Part shown: positions 8,401-16,357 of the stretch, one piece after another | How positions within the stretch are numbered: the stretch's first letter is position 1 | Layout of the letters: each line of letters opens with the position of its first letter | NCBI GenBank assembly: GCA_017412605.1 | Contig: JAFPWY010000012.1 | Coordinates: forward strand, 186,001 to 250,000 | DNA length: 64,000 nucleotides | Reading direction: 5' to 3' | From: Fibrobacter sp. | GTDB taxonomy: Bacteria > Fibrobacterota > Fibrobacteria > Fibrobacterales > Fibrobacteraceae | Program-made: the position numbers and the translations under genes | Notes under the pieces: model-generated | What the model saw: only the letters and a program-made list of their open reading frames with translations | The model's database searches: none | What the model was told of the DNA's origin: nothing

Positions 8401-9668
8401 AGGCGGACATCCGTTCGAGACGAATCGAGTTCTATGTGGATTCGGCGGACGTGAGCGACGAAGAGGTCGTCTGCGACAAGTTGCGCCTGAACCAGGTCTT
8501 GCTGAACGTGCTTTCCAACGCCATCAAGTACACGCCGGCGGGCGGTACGGTTTCGATGCGTATCATGCAGATCGGGGTGACGGATTCCGGTTACGGCAAG
8601 TACGAGTTCCGCGTGAAGGACTCCGGTATCGGCATGAATGCCGAGTTCCTCAAGACCATCTACGATCCGTTTACCCGCGTGACTTCTTCGACCGTGTCCG
8701 GTATTCAGGGGACCGGCCTTGGCATGGCCATTACCAAGAACATCGTGACGATGATGGGTGGCGATATCCAGATCCAGAGCGAGGAAAATGTCGGTACCGA
8801 AGTCGTGATAACGTTTGACTTCAAGCTAGGGAAGCAGCACAAGGCTCCCGAACGTATTCCCGAGGTGGACGGAATGCGCTGCCTCGTCGTGGACGACGAT
8901 ACCAATGCCTGCCGCAGCATCGTCAAGATGCTCAAGGATATCGGCATGCATTCGGAATGGTGCTCCAGCGGCAAGGAAGCTGTCCTCAGGACGGAGGACT
9001 CGTTCCAGGACAAGGACTTCTTCGGGATGTTCCTTATTGACTGGCTGATGCCTGACGTGAACGGCATCGAGGTGGCTCGCCGCATCCGCAGGATGGTGGG
9101 CGAGAATGTGCCTATCCTGATCCTTACCGCGTATGACTGGTCCGACATCGAGGAAGAAGCCAAGAATGCCGGAGTGACCGGATTCGTAAGCAAGCCTCTG
9201 TTCTTCTCCGATTTGCGCAAGATTGTTTCTACCTATTGTTGCCCGCATGACGAAGTTCCTGTGAAAAAGGAACCCGAAGTCAACTTTGTGGGTAAGTCCA
9301 TTCTCCTTGTCGAGGACAATGAACTCAACTGCGAAATTTCCAGGGAAGTGCTCGAAGATTTCGGTATAGAAGTGTCTATGGCCGAGGACGGTTCTGTTGC
9401 CTTGAATATGATGAAGAAGGCGAAGCCGGGCGATTACGACCTGATCTTGATGGACGTGCAGATGCCCATTATGGACGGTTACGAGGCGACCCGCAGGATT
9501 CGTGCTCTCCCGAACAAGAAAATTGCCGAAATCCCGATTGTCGCCATGACGGCGAACGCGTTTGCCGAGGATTGCCAGGCGGCGCTCGATGCGGGCATGA
9601 ACGAACACGTGACAAAGCCGGTCGACTTCGACAAGCTCAAGGTCATCTTGGCCAAGTTCCTGACCTAG
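5466..9668 (+). CDS. Hybrid sensor histidine kinase with four PAS-like repeats and two receiver domains
   Basis: This 1400-residue protein senses an unknown signal and phosphorylates itself and its own receivers. A TTG start at 5319 is possible, but the ATG at 5466 begins just before the first membrane helix. Domain order: membrane helix (about 8-28), extracytoplasmic Cache-like domain to about 275, second helix ('IIISVIELLALILYLFWMV'), then four related modules of about 150 residues each beginning like 'LSGSFDDLFYVNL', 'LAADFDCVQYVEL', 'LSEDYTALYYMNF' and 'LSDEFDSIYDVNL'. Next come HisKA ('NNMSHDIRTPMNAIIG'), HATPase_c ('NVLSNAIKYTPAGG', 'DSGIGM', 'GTGLGMAI'), REC1 (phospho-Asp in 'LIDWLMPDVNG') and REC2 ('LILMDVQMPIMDG'). 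No Hpt domain is present. 'ctatattta' at 5425-5433 may be its -10 region. Confidence 0.93.
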   Translation: MKSKIFSFNAIITIVLIAFLFGVTEIGFFYISNRVTADCWENLHQIGRNADSRLVFVSRSQMGALINITDLFTSVETFDNPEVVKYIQEVRVGPLQAPVRVYRRNGYYIYEKGSGTNPKVVGLLNKYFSPSPYITPVHEDVFRPGVMVAEQFFPIRHKGEIVGVLAAVIDLHVLPGFFAQSNVNSNGLDLLILDRRDSLLFVDTFHKKMSKISDYSSRKTKSGYSYDKWISDVMAKRVSDFVFTRENGEVIFLTAMPSLVENWTMLVAITEDVALAKAMLVRKTFIIISVIELLALILYLFWMVRDIKKRLESENREYSDILSTLSGSFDDLFYVNLKDDSFIEFVSHKKFLKLEVRPGKENFFTWAKSKIQEYCYFEDQELVQDFLIKSRFADGLNPGDSLSVEFRLDDQHGKNRYYRMRAHKAVSAYDHVIFTIENVDEEIRRSDKQRQDLERRNRMIASLAADFDCVQYVELQETKFDDVAETYRESESLSRVIPGWAAEKSFMVKLDLLLTYFVCDNDREAFLAQTRREVILANLKKQSTYYVNFKAVMNGKELFYQLKFIADRVGTEKVKGFVIGLHSVDEEIKQQLEIQEKLKRNLEIIDILSEDYTALYYMNFKTLKTGVLSLDDDNHSEIRDFISQNGDLMDTFKQFVAELVHPDDRSLLEPYKDMDYIRESLAHQKRINVDFRRNYSGVYMYTRMTIAKAEAVDEEPELVAVGFIEIDEQYRAEAERQENIRRIMTLSDEFDSIYDVNLDNGTYRVSTKNGLHSDEIKGYQAMNSDFFQLNANSIPMVIYKDDREMMSTSMTKQYMLDRLEKEMSYFIDYRCVIDEKILWYRMKVTRSGNWMNERRMLVGVFNNDENHRKEKAQQEALEQALQMAKSASRAKTTFLNNMSHDIRTPMNAIIGYTRLAKAHMDNKDQIKDYLGKIAQSSDHLLSLINDVLDMSRIESGKMNLNEKSENLSNIIHMLKDIVQADIRSRRIEFYVDSADVSDEEVVCDKLRLNQVLLNVLSNAIKYTPAGGTVSMRIMQIGVTDSGYGKYEFRVKDSGIGMNAEFLKTIYDPFTRVTSSTVSGIQGTGLGMAITKNIVTMMGGDIQIQSEENVGTEVVITFDFKLGKQHKAPERIPEVDGMRCLVVDDDTNACRSIVKMLKDIGMHSEWCSSGKEAVLRTEDSFQDKDFFGMFLIDWLMPDVNGIEVARRIRRMVGENVPILILTAYDWSDIEEEAKNAGVTGFVSKPLFFSDLRKIVSTYCCPHDEVPVKKEPEVNFVGKSILLVEDNELNCEISREVLEDFGIEVSMAEDGSVALNMMKKAKPGDYDLILMDVQMPIMDGYEATRRIRALPNKKIAEIPIVAMTANAFAEDCQAALDAGMNEHVTKPVDFDKLKVILAKFLT

Positions 9669-10702
9669 TAGGTCTCGTACTTGGCGTCCCTTTCAACGGG
9701 AGTGAGTCCCTCTTTTTCGATGAGTTCGCGCATCCGGCTCGGGCTCATGCCGACGGGGGCTGTCGCGCCAGCCGCGTGCGTAATCTTCTCTTCTATAATG
9801 GTTCCATCCAGGTCGGAGGCTCCCGCATGGAGTGCCTTCATGGCCGTTTCAATGCCCATCTGGATCCAGTAGGCCTTGATGTGGGGGAAGTTGTCGAGGA
9901 AGAGCCTTGCGATGGCCACCGTGCGCAGAATGTCCTCTTCGCTTGTGATGTTGGGAACAATCTTGTGCAGGGCGTTGTGTTCCGGGTGGTAGACGAGTGG
10001 GATAAATGCAAAGAATCCGGGGGCTTCGTCTTGCAAATCGCGGAGCATGCGCATGTGTGCGATTCGGTCCTCTGGCTTTTCGATGTGCCCGAAAAGCATG
10101 GTTGCGTTCGTGGGGATGCCGAGCCTGTGCGCCGCGCGGTGGACGGCGAGCCATTCCTCACCGGTTTCCTTGCCCGGGCAGATCTGGTCCCTGACGCTCT
10201 GCACGAGAATTTCTGCACCGCCGCCGGGGAGGGTGTCGAGTCCCGCATCCTTGAGGGTTGCCATGATTTGTTCGGGGCTTTGTCCTGAAATTTTTGCAAA
10301 ATGGCAGATTTCGACCGCCGTGAAGGCCTTCAGGTTTACAGCCGGGAATTCCTTGCGCAATTTGCGGAGCATTTCGATGTAGTAGTCGAAGGGGTGGTCC
10401 GGATGGAGTCCACCGACGATATGCAGTTCCCTAGCGCCGCCCACAATGGCCTCTGCCGCCTTGTCGCGGATGGTGGGGTAGTCCCAGTCGTAGGCCGTCG
10501 GGCTGTCCTTCTTGATTTTCGAGAAGGCGCAGAACCGGCAGTGCAGTACGCAGACGTTCGTGTAGTTGATCTGGCGGTTGTTTACCCAGTACACGGATTT
10601 CCCGTGTCTTGATTCCTTTTCGGCGTTGGCGAGCTTGCAGAGCTCATCGAGGGGGGCGTTCAAGAAAAGGTCAAGGGCTTGGGTTTCGGTAAGGCGGTTC
10701 AT
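9665..10702 (-). CDS. mqnE: Aminofutalosine synthase MqnE (radical SAM)
   Basis: MqnE makes aminodeoxyfutalosine from the chorismate-derived substrate of MqnA, an early step of the futalosine menaquinone pathway. The radical-SAM CxxxCxxC motif is Cys-51, Cys-55 and Cys-58 ('TNVCVLHCRFCAF'). 'ELHIVGGLHPDHPFDYY' and 'LPGGGAEILVQSVRDQICPGKE' separate MqnE from the related cyclase MqnC. At 345 residues the length is normal. The ATG at 10702 is preferred over a TTG two codons upstream. Its stop codon overlaps that of the convergent histidine kinase (shared 'ctag'). No other mqn genes are in the window, so the pathway is dispersed. Confidence 0.9.
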   Translation of the reverse strand: MNRLTETQALDLFLNAPLDELCKLANAEKESRHGKSVYWVNNRQINYTNVCVLHCRFCAFSKIKKDSPTAYDWDYPTIRDKAAEAIVGGARELHIVGGLHPDHPFDYYIEMLRKLRKEFPAVNLKAFTAVEICHFAKISGQSPEQIMATLKDAGLDTLPGGGAEILVQSVRDQICPGKETGEEWLAVHRAAHRLGIPTNATMLFGHIEKPEDRIAHMRMLRDLQDEAPGFFAFIPLVYHPEHNALHKIVPNITSEEDILRTVAIARLFLDNFPHIKAYWIQMGIETAMKALHAGASDLDGTIIEEKITHAAGATAPVGMSPSRMRELIEKEGLTPVERDAKYETY

Positions 10703-10735
10703 GTGCAAAATTTATTAATTTAAAGCATATAAAGC

Positions 10736-10765
10736 AAAAAGGCCCGGAATCTTCCGGACCTTTTT
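10736..10765 (-). terminator. Intrinsic terminator after tRNA-fMet
   Basis: Hairpin with nine-base arms at 10741-10749 and 10752-10760 (one C/A mismatch), flanked by five A and five T. It sits just behind the tRNA's 3' end in its direction of transcription and could work on both strands. Confidence 0.8.
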
Positions 10766-10770
10766 GTAGT

Positions 10771-10843
<73 letters not shown>

Positions 10844-10857
10844 TCGAGGTAGACCCA

Positions 10858-10870
10858 TATATAGAAAAAA
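10858..10870 (-). promoter_or_regulatory. T-tract/TATATA promoter of tRNA-fMet
   Basis: Minus strand reads six T, C, then TATATA. The -10-like box ends about 14 bp before the mature tRNA 5' end, which fits transcription starting a few bases upstream of the tRNA. This is the best-anchored example of the T-tract plus TATATT motif in the window. Confidence 0.6.
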
Positions 10871-10969
10871 GGCTCTGTTTTGGCAAGGCTTTTTGTTCGA
10901 TTGTAAAAAAAATATGCCTAAATTCGCATGATTTAAGCATATTGTAAGGTTACTTGCTCGGCTCGACGG

Positions 10970-12124
10970 CTACACGAATTTTTTCAGGATGTGCTTGCTT
11001 GCGACAAAGTAGTCGATGCCGCTGAGTATCGTGATAGCCGTGATGGAGGCCATGACGGCCGTGGGGAAGATGCTCCAGAATTCCTGGTAGTTGGGGATAA
11101 CATGGGCCATCGGGTCAAGCGCACCGACGAGGATGCCGAGGATGCCGATTCCCTGCAAGGCCGTTTTCCATTTGCCGCTTCGGCGGGCGGGCATGACGAG
11201 GCCTTCGCTTGCCGCAAGCGTCCTGAGTGTTTCCACGCTGGATTCGCGGAAGTAGATGAGGGCGACCATCCACACGGGCGCATACCCTGTCGCGATGAAG
11301 CACATGAATATGGTCATGTTGGAAATCTTGTCGCTGAACGGGTCGAGGTACTTGCCCAGCGTGCTCACTTCGCCCATGGAGCGGGCGAGCTTTCCGTCCA
11401 GGTAGTCGGTCAGCATGAATCCGAGCACCATGATGAGGGCGAGGCTCTTGAAAACGAGGCTGTTGTTGCTGTAGTCCAGATCGTTGTCGTAGAAGAACAC
11501 CCAGAGGAAGAACGGCGTGAGCACGATGCGGCTCATGGTGAGCTGGCTTGCAATGGAGAGCGGTTTGCGGTGCGCAGGGTCGCGATAGTACCAGTAGGCG
11601 TATGCGACGGTGGAGGCGATCATCAGCAGGATGGAGGCCACCATGCATATCTGCTTGTAATCTTCGAGGTTGAGCAGGTAGACACCCATCGTTATGGTGA
11701 CGGCGATGTTTGCAAACTTGCTCCAACGGCGCTTGCGGGGCAGCGACTTGCCTTCGCGCAATACTCCGAGGTTGAAAAGGTTGTTCGCAATGAGGCGGGC
11801 AAGCAGGAAGGCACATCCGACTCCGAGGAGTTTCTCCGTGTTTTCTTGCAGGATGAGTTCGCGGACGAAGATGCTCGTCATGACGCTAAACTGCAGGAGT
11901 CCGTCGATGAAGTTGAGCCAAAGCCTATAGTAGGGTTTTTCGATTTCCTGGGAGCGGAGCTGGAACAGGTTGACCCAGCCCATGATAAGTGCGATACCGA
12001 CGAAGGCTGTGGCTGTCTTGGCCATGCCCATCCATATGAACACAATCACGCACACAAAAACGATTGCTCTGAGAATGCTCCATATCCTACTGCGGAGCCT
12101 TACGCCAGATGCCTTATTCGTCAC
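10970..12124 (-). CDS. pgsA: CDP-alcohol phosphatidyltransferase (PgsA-like) with an N-terminal membrane domain
   Basis: This 384-residue integral membrane enzyme probably makes phosphatidylglycerol phosphate from CDP-diacylglycerol and glycerol 3-phosphate. The signature D-x2-DG-x2-AR-x8-G-x3-D-x3-D is complete: Asp-240, Asp-243, Gly-244, Ala-247, Arg-248, Gly-257, Asp-261 and Asp-265. Typical PgsA is about 180-200 residues and corresponds to the C-terminal half here. The first 190 residues add about six hydrophobic helices of unknown role. The GTG start overlaps the recN stop (GTGA), so translation is probably coupled. Another head-group acceptor is possible. Confidence 0.85.
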   Translation of the reverse strand: MTNKASGVRLRSRIWSILRAIVFVCVIVFIWMGMAKTATAFVGIALIMGWVNLFQLRSQEIEKPYYRLWLNFIDGLLQFSVMTSIFVRELILQENTEKLLGVGCAFLLARLIANNLFNLGVLREGKSLPRKRRWSKFANIAVTITMGVYLLNLEDYKQICMVASILLMIASTVAYAYWYYRDPAHRKPLSIASQLTMSRIVLTPFFLWVFFYDNDLDYSNNSLVFKSLALIMVLGFMLTDYLDGKLARSMGEVSTLGKYLDPFSDKISNMTIFMCFIATGYAPVWMVALIYFRESSVETLRTLAASEGLVMPARRSGKWKTALQGIGILGILVGALDPMAHVIPNYQEFWSIFPTAVMASITAITILSGIDYFVASKHILKKFV

Positions 12125-13770
12125 TTATTCGCCTCCAGAAGTTGCCTTGCGTGTTCCCGGACTGTTTCGGACTCTCCGCCGAGCATGCGGACCAGTTCCT
12201 GAACACGACCCTCATAATCTAGCTCTTTCACGGAGGTAAATGTGCGACCGTCCTCTTCTTTTTTGCTCACAGCGAGCTGATTTTGCGCACGGCTGGCCAC
12301 CTGGTGCAGGTGGGTGATGGTCAGGACCTGGTGGTGCCTGCCCAAATTGCGCAGCGCTTCGCCAATCTTGTTGCCGACTTCTCCGCTGATGCCGGAGTCC
12401 ACCTCGTCGAAAATCAGGAGGGGGACACGGTCCAGTTCGGCCATGACGCTCTTGATGGCGAGGAGCACGCGGCTGAGTTCGCCGCCGGAGACGGCCTTCT
12501 GCAGAGTCTTTTCGCCTTCGCCTGGGTTCGGTGCGAGCAGGAATTCGATCCTGTCGGCTCCGGTGGCGCCCAGCGGCTGGGCGGCGATGGACGTCTTGAA
12601 CGAGGCCTTGGGCATGCCGAGTTCGCGCAGGAACCCTTCGACGGCACTGTCGAACCGCCGAGCCGCTTCGGCACGGCTCTCCGAGAGCCTTGCCGCGCCG
12701 CGCTCCAGCGCGGCATGGGCGCCTTCCGCCTGCTTGGCGAGCTCGTCGAGGTCGGCGTCCAGGTTCTCGAGGCATTCGAGTTCTTCTTTGCGCTGTGCGG
12801 TAAGCGCGATAAGCCCGGGGACGTCCGTGCGGTATTTCCGCTTGAGTTTCTGTATGAGGGCGATGCGCGCGTTCGCCTTGTCGATGTCGGCTTCGCTCAT
12901 GGTCCTCGACGGGCTCAGGCGGAGCAGTTCCTTGCAGCAGCATTCGAACGGGTCGAAGGATTCCTCGAACGACTGGAGCTGGGCCTCGTATTGCGGGAGC
13001 TTGGAGGCGAGGGCGCGAATCTTCGATTGCAATACTCGCGCCTGGTCCAGGACGCCCTTCTCGCTGCCGAGCATGGTCTGAATTTCGTTCAGGTAGCGGC
13101 GCTCGATTTCGCTCTTGCTTGCCGCTCCCACCCGTTCTTCGAGTTCTTCTTCTTCGCCCTCCTTGAGGGCTGCCTTCTGCAGTTCGTCGAACTGGAACTT
13201 GAGAAAGTCCTTCTGCGCGGCGAGTTCCTTGGCCCGCTTTTCGGTTTCTTCGATCTTGGCCTGGATGCGGTTCCACTCGTTCCAGTGGACGGCGTATTCC
13301 TTGAGCAACTCGCCGTTGCCGGCGTAGTCGTCGAGCATTTGCGCATGTGTCCTGATGTCGCGGAGTAGCAACTGCTCGCTCTGGCCGTGCATCTGCACGA
13401 GTTCCTCGCCGAGACGCTGCAGGTCGGACTGGCTCACGATGTTCCCGTTCACGCGTGCGCGCCCCTTGCCGTTCTCGAGGATTTCGCGACGGATGATGAG
13501 TTCATCGTCGGAATCGATTTCAAGTTCGTCGAGAAGCTTCTTGACCTGAGGTTCGCCTGAAATGTCGAACAGGGCCTCGACGACGGCCTTGGTTTCTCCG
13601 CTGCGCACAAGCGAGGCTTGCGCCTTGTCACCGCAGACAAGGCGGAGCGCCTTCAGCAGTACGGACTTGCCGGCTCCGGTTTCACCGGTAATGGCGGTAA
13701 AGCCATCGCGGAAAGGAACTTCCGCTTGGGAAATCAGGGTGAATGCGTTTATCGAAAGTTGTTTTAGCAT
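12121..13770 (-). CDS. recN: DNA repair protein RecN
   Basis: RecN is an SMC-like ATPase recruited to DNA double-strand breaks. This copy has 549 residues, the usual length. It has Walker A 'GETGAGKS' (residues 29-36), a central coiled coil ('EETEKRAKELAAQKDFLKF' to about residue 370), the ABC signature 'VSGGELSRVLLAIKS' and Walker B 'PLLIFDEVDSGISGEVG'. It is followed by pgsA with a four-base overlap and preceded by trmB. A sigma70-like promoter in the 62-bp gap behind trmB may give it separate control. I saw no LexA-type box. Confidence 0.96.
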   Translation of the reverse strand: MLKQLSINAFTLISQAEVPFRDGFTAITGETGAGKSVLLKALRLVCGDKAQASLVRSGETKAVVEALFDISGEPQVKKLLDELEIDSDDELIIRREILENGKGRARVNGNIVSQSDLQRLGEELVQMHGQSEQLLLRDIRTHAQMLDDYAGNGELLKEYAVHWNEWNRIQAKIEETEKRAKELAAQKDFLKFQFDELQKAALKEGEEEELEERVGAASKSEIERRYLNEIQTMLGSEKGVLDQARVLQSKIRALASKLPQYEAQLQSFEESFDPFECCCKELLRLSPSRTMSEADIDKANARIALIQKLKRKYRTDVPGLIALTAQRKEELECLENLDADLDELAKQAEGAHAALERGAARLSESRAEAARRFDSAVEGFLRELGMPKASFKTSIAAQPLGATGADRIEFLLAPNPGEGEKTLQKAVSGGELSRVLLAIKSVMAELDRVPLLIFDEVDSGISGEVGNKIGEALRNLGRHHQVLTITHLHQVASRAQNQLAVSKKEEDGRTFTSVKELDYEGRVQELVRMLGGESETVREHARQLLEANK

Positions 13771-13785
13771 AGTTATACTAAACTA

Positions 13786-13813
13786 TTAATATTTGGATGT
13801 CAGAATATGTCAA
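13786..13813 (-). promoter_or_regulatory. Putative recN promoter
   Basis: Minus strand carries a consensus -35 TTGACA (13808-13813) and -10 TATTAA (13786-13791) with 16 bp between them, ending 15 bp before the recN ATG. A GGGGTCAGGCCCC hairpin (13815-13829) separates it from the trmB stop. Confidence 0.5.
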
Positions 13814-13832
13814 TATGGGGCCTGACCCCAAA

Positions 13833-14579
13833 TTATTTGAAAAATTCGATAATGCTCCGGTAGATGGGGCGGCCTTCCTTCTTGTACTTGCGTTCAAAAC
13901 CGGTCTCGATTCCTTCGGTGGGCTCGGCCGTGTTGCGGACGATGACCTTGCAGGTGGGGTAGGCGTCAAAAGTCTCGAGGGCAATCTCGTTGTATTCCTT
14001 GTGGTCGGTGCCCCAGTAGAATATGCGCTTGCCGGGCTTGAGCACACGGGCGACCTCGTCAAGGAAGTCGGGACGCAACAGCCTGTTCTTGTGGTGCCTT
14101 TCCTTGGGCCAGGGGTCCGGGAAATACATGTGGAAAGCATCCACGGTATTGTCCTTGACGGCATCGCGCAGGAAGTAGAATACGTCGCCGCGCAACATGG
14201 CTGCATTGCCCAGCACGCCGCGCTTTCTCATGCGCTCGTGTGCGAATGCGGCCCAGGTGTAGTCCCATTCGCTGCCCATGATGAAAATGTCCGGGTGCCT
14301 CTCGGCGTAGTCCGTCATGAAGTTGCCCTTGCCGCTGCCGATTTCCACTTCCACATGACCATTGCAGTTCGGGAACATGTCCGTCCAGTTGAAGTCCAGC
14401 TTGTGCGGCAGGTTGTCGGGAGTCTTGATGGGCTTGCGGTCGCCGTTCGTGCGGAACACGTAGTGCCAGATTCCCCGGTCCTTTTCGTCCTGCTTCAGGT
14501 CACGGAAAAATTCAGGGATCACCACCTGCTTTTCGGAGGGCTCTTCGTTAAGTTCTTTTGTCGTTTCTTCGTTGTTCAT
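13833..14579 (-). CDS. trmB: tRNA (guanine-N7-)-methyltransferase TrmB
   Basis: TrmB methylates N7 of G46 in the tRNA variable loop using SAM. The SAM site is 'VEVEIGSGKGNFM', followed by 'ERHPDIFIMGSEWDY', the family-typical 'VDAFHMYFPDPWPKERHHKNRL' and 'FYWGTDHKEYNEIALE'. At 248 residues it has a 60-residue N-terminal extension relative to short homologues ('MNNEETTKELNEEPS' and a basic stretch). It follows the MBL hydrolase by 19 bp on the same strand. The two are plausibly a tRNA-processing pair. Confidence 0.95.
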   Translation of the reverse strand: MNNEETTKELNEEPSEKQVVIPEFFRDLKQDEKDRGIWHYVFRTNGDRKPIKTPDNLPHKLDFNWTDMFPNCNGHVEVEIGSGKGNFMTDYAERHPDIFIMGSEWDYTWAAFAHERMRKRGVLGNAAMLRGDVFYFLRDAVKDNTVDAFHMYFPDPWPKERHHKNRLLRPDFLDEVARVLKPGKRIFYWGTDHKEYNEIALETFDAYPTCKVIVRNTAEPTEGIETGFERKYKKEGRPIYRSIIEFFK

Positions 14580-14598
14580 TCTGCGTACCTGTTCCCGC

Positions 14599-15489
14599 CT
14601 AGATTAGCGCCACCACTTTTTCCGAAAATTTTTCCGGAATCTCCTTGGCAATCATGTCGCGGATGTGCTTTTCTGCGTACTTCATGGAGAAGTGGTTCAA
14701 TATAATCTTGTCGCACTTTACTTCGTCGCCGAGCTCGTTGAGTGCGCGGACGATGTCGGCGATGTGCGTATGCCCCTTCTGGTGCGCCATCTGCTCTTCG
14801 CCTTCGTCGAGGAACGTGCATTCGGTGATGAGCACCTTCGACTTGAAGATGTCCTTGTTCTCGAGCAGCGATTCGCCGAGGCAGTCGCCCGTGAAACTGA
14901 GCAGGGGCTCGTACACCTCGCGCGTGATTTCCACGTTCTTCTGCCGCAGCTCGATGATTTCCGTGGCGGACTTGCCGAGGAATTCGTCCTTGAGCTTTTT
15001 CTTGTAGTAGTACAGGGTGGCTCCCATCGAGGGGATGGAATGTTTCACCTCGAACGGCTCGATGGCGAGGTCCTTGCGGTACTCGAGAAATATTCTTTGT
15101 CCCGCCTTGACGGGAACGATTTTCGGGTAGCGGAATTTCGTCTCGCTGACGCCTTCGAACATGGCTTCCGCCTTGATCCAGGCCTTCGCCCCTTCGCTGA
15201 TGCTTTCCGGGATGTAGTAGACGCTGTCGCGCTCGACGCCCATCATCTTGCGCAGGCTGTGGTGCCGCATGAGGCAGCGGGCGTGGTCCCCGTGGGCGTG
15301 GGTCAGGAACACGTGGTTGATGGGGGTTGCGCTGAGAGGGCATTCGCCCATGTCGATGGCGAAGTCCAGCTCGTGCATCTGCAAGTACGTGGCGAGCCCG
15401 GATATGGAAAAACCGGATACTTTCGCGCACTGCGTGTCGACCTTGACTTGCCTGAGGGCGTTATGTATATGTCTATTTTCTGATGTCAC
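14599..15489 (-). CDS. MBL-fold hydrolase, RNase Z-like
   Basis: This 296-residue metallo-beta-lactamase fold protein has the metal-binding HxHxDH as 'FLTHAHGDHARCLMRHH', an upstream 'ATYLQMHELDFAIDMGECP', and a late 'DKIILNHFSMKYAEKHI' where an RNase Z histidine is expected. It resembles the RNase Z/ElaC group that trims tRNA 3' ends, and its partner trmB also acts on tRNA. This member could have another phosphodiester substrate. The GTG at 15489 is the best start I can see. A T-tract/TATTTT promoter lies 16 bp upstream. Confidence 0.8.
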   Translation of the reverse strand: MTSENRHIHNALRQVKVDTQCAKVSGFSISGLATYLQMHELDFAIDMGECPLSATPINHVFLTHAHGDHARCLMRHHSLRKMMGVERDSVYYIPESISEGAKAWIKAEAMFEGVSETKFRYPKIVPVKAGQRIFLEYRKDLAIEPFEVKHSIPSMGATLYYYKKKLKDEFLGKSATEIIELRQKNVEITREVYEPLLSFTGDCLGESLLENKDIFKSKVLITECTFLDEGEEQMAHQKGHTHIADIVRALNELGDEVKCDKIILNHFSMKYAEKHIRDMIAKEIPEKFSEKVVALI

Positions 15490-15505
15490 GTTATTACCGG
15501 TTCCA

Positions 15506-15520
15506 AAAATAGAAAAAAAA
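15506..15520 (-). promoter_or_regulatory. T-tract/TATTTT promoter fused to a terminator tail
   Basis: Minus strand reads eight T, C, TATTTT, 16 bp before the MBL-hydrolase GTG. The same eight T form the tail of the terminator hairpin at 15522-15546. Confidence 0.45.
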
Positions 15521-15546
15521 GAAGGGCCGCTCCAGGAGTGGCCCTT
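15512..15546 (-). terminator. Intrinsic terminator of the lipoprotein gene at 15574-16173
   Basis: Arms AAGGGCC (15522-15528) and GGCCCTT (15540-15546) with an inner CTCC/GGAG pairing, followed on the minus strand by an eight-T run (15513-15520). Confidence 0.85.
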
Positions 15547-15573
15547 TCTACAAGTTTTTTTGACGCCGACGGA

Positions 15574-16173
15574 TTATTTCTTGTTTGTCGCGTGGTTCTG
15601 CAGCAGCATTTCGTAGTCTTGGCAGGTCATGGCCTCGATGTGGTTACCCATCGCCTTGCTCCTGGTCCTTTCGTTGCCGCCCTTGCGTTCGGGAACTCGG
15701 AAGCAGAAGTTGTAGACATTGCCCTTGTCTGTGGGGATGCCCATCTTGAAGATGCGCAGGCGCTTGCCGCCATTGCTGTAGATTTCGTGGTAGTCGTAGG
15801 TGTTTATGATTTTTTCAAGGCGCTTGTCCTGGTTGAATTCGAGTTCGTCAACAATCGGGCCTTCGAGCGTGAGCGGGAGCGCCATCTGGAAGCGGAGCTC
15901 GAGCTTGTTGTTCGTCTTGACGATAGATGTTTCCGAGGGCTTGATGAGGTACCTCTGTTGCGGGATGTTCTTGTACGCGCGGTTGTGGACTTTGCGTACT
16001 CCGCACATTTCGCGCATGTCCGGCTGGGAGACAAAGTCGATGTCTCGGCAGATCGGGGGCAGGTTGGTCGGGACTTCGAGGTCTTCGCCGTTGGAGGAAC
16101 CTGCACATCCTGAGAGAAGGGTCAGGGGGACCAGGAGGATGCTTGCCGTCAGAAAAAATAGTTTACATTTCAT
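15574..16173 (-). CDS. Lipoprotein of unknown function
   Basis: This protein of about 199 residues starts at the ATG at 16173, which opens a clear lipoprotein signal ('MKCKLFFLTASILLVPLTLLSGC'-type, with lipobox LLSGC). The mature part contains 'LPPICRDIDFVSQPDMREMCGV', 'IVDELEFNQDKRLEKIINTYDYHEIYS' and a Cys near the end. I do not recognise a family. The reading frame runs further upstream to 16242, but the added residues carry no signal and are rich in Lys and Asn. 'ctatattta' (16182-16190 on the minus strand) may be its -10. A strong terminator follows, so it is probably monocistronic. Confidence 0.8.
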   Translation of the reverse strand: MKCKLFFLTASILLVPLTLLSGCAGSSNGEDLEVPTNLPPICRDIDFVSQPDMREMCGVRKVHNRAYKNIPQQRYLIKPSETSIVKTNNKLELRFQMALPLTLEGPIVDELEFNQDKRLEKIINTYDYHEIYSNGGKRLRIFKMGIPTDKGNVYNFCFRVPERKGGNERTRSKAMGNHIEAMTCQDYEMLLQNHATNKK

Positions 16174-16357
16174 GCTTATAAATATAGTCTCTTTAGCACC
16201 AAAATTGATATTTTTTTCTTTTGTTTTTAGATAAAATTGCATTTTTGCACACAGATTCCGTTTTTTTGTCCGGGAAAGTGGTTTTCGGTTGTCTTCTTTG
16301 ACGATGTGGCTATAAAAAAGCTATCTTTTCCAAGTATAACGATGGATTGTGGTTAAA

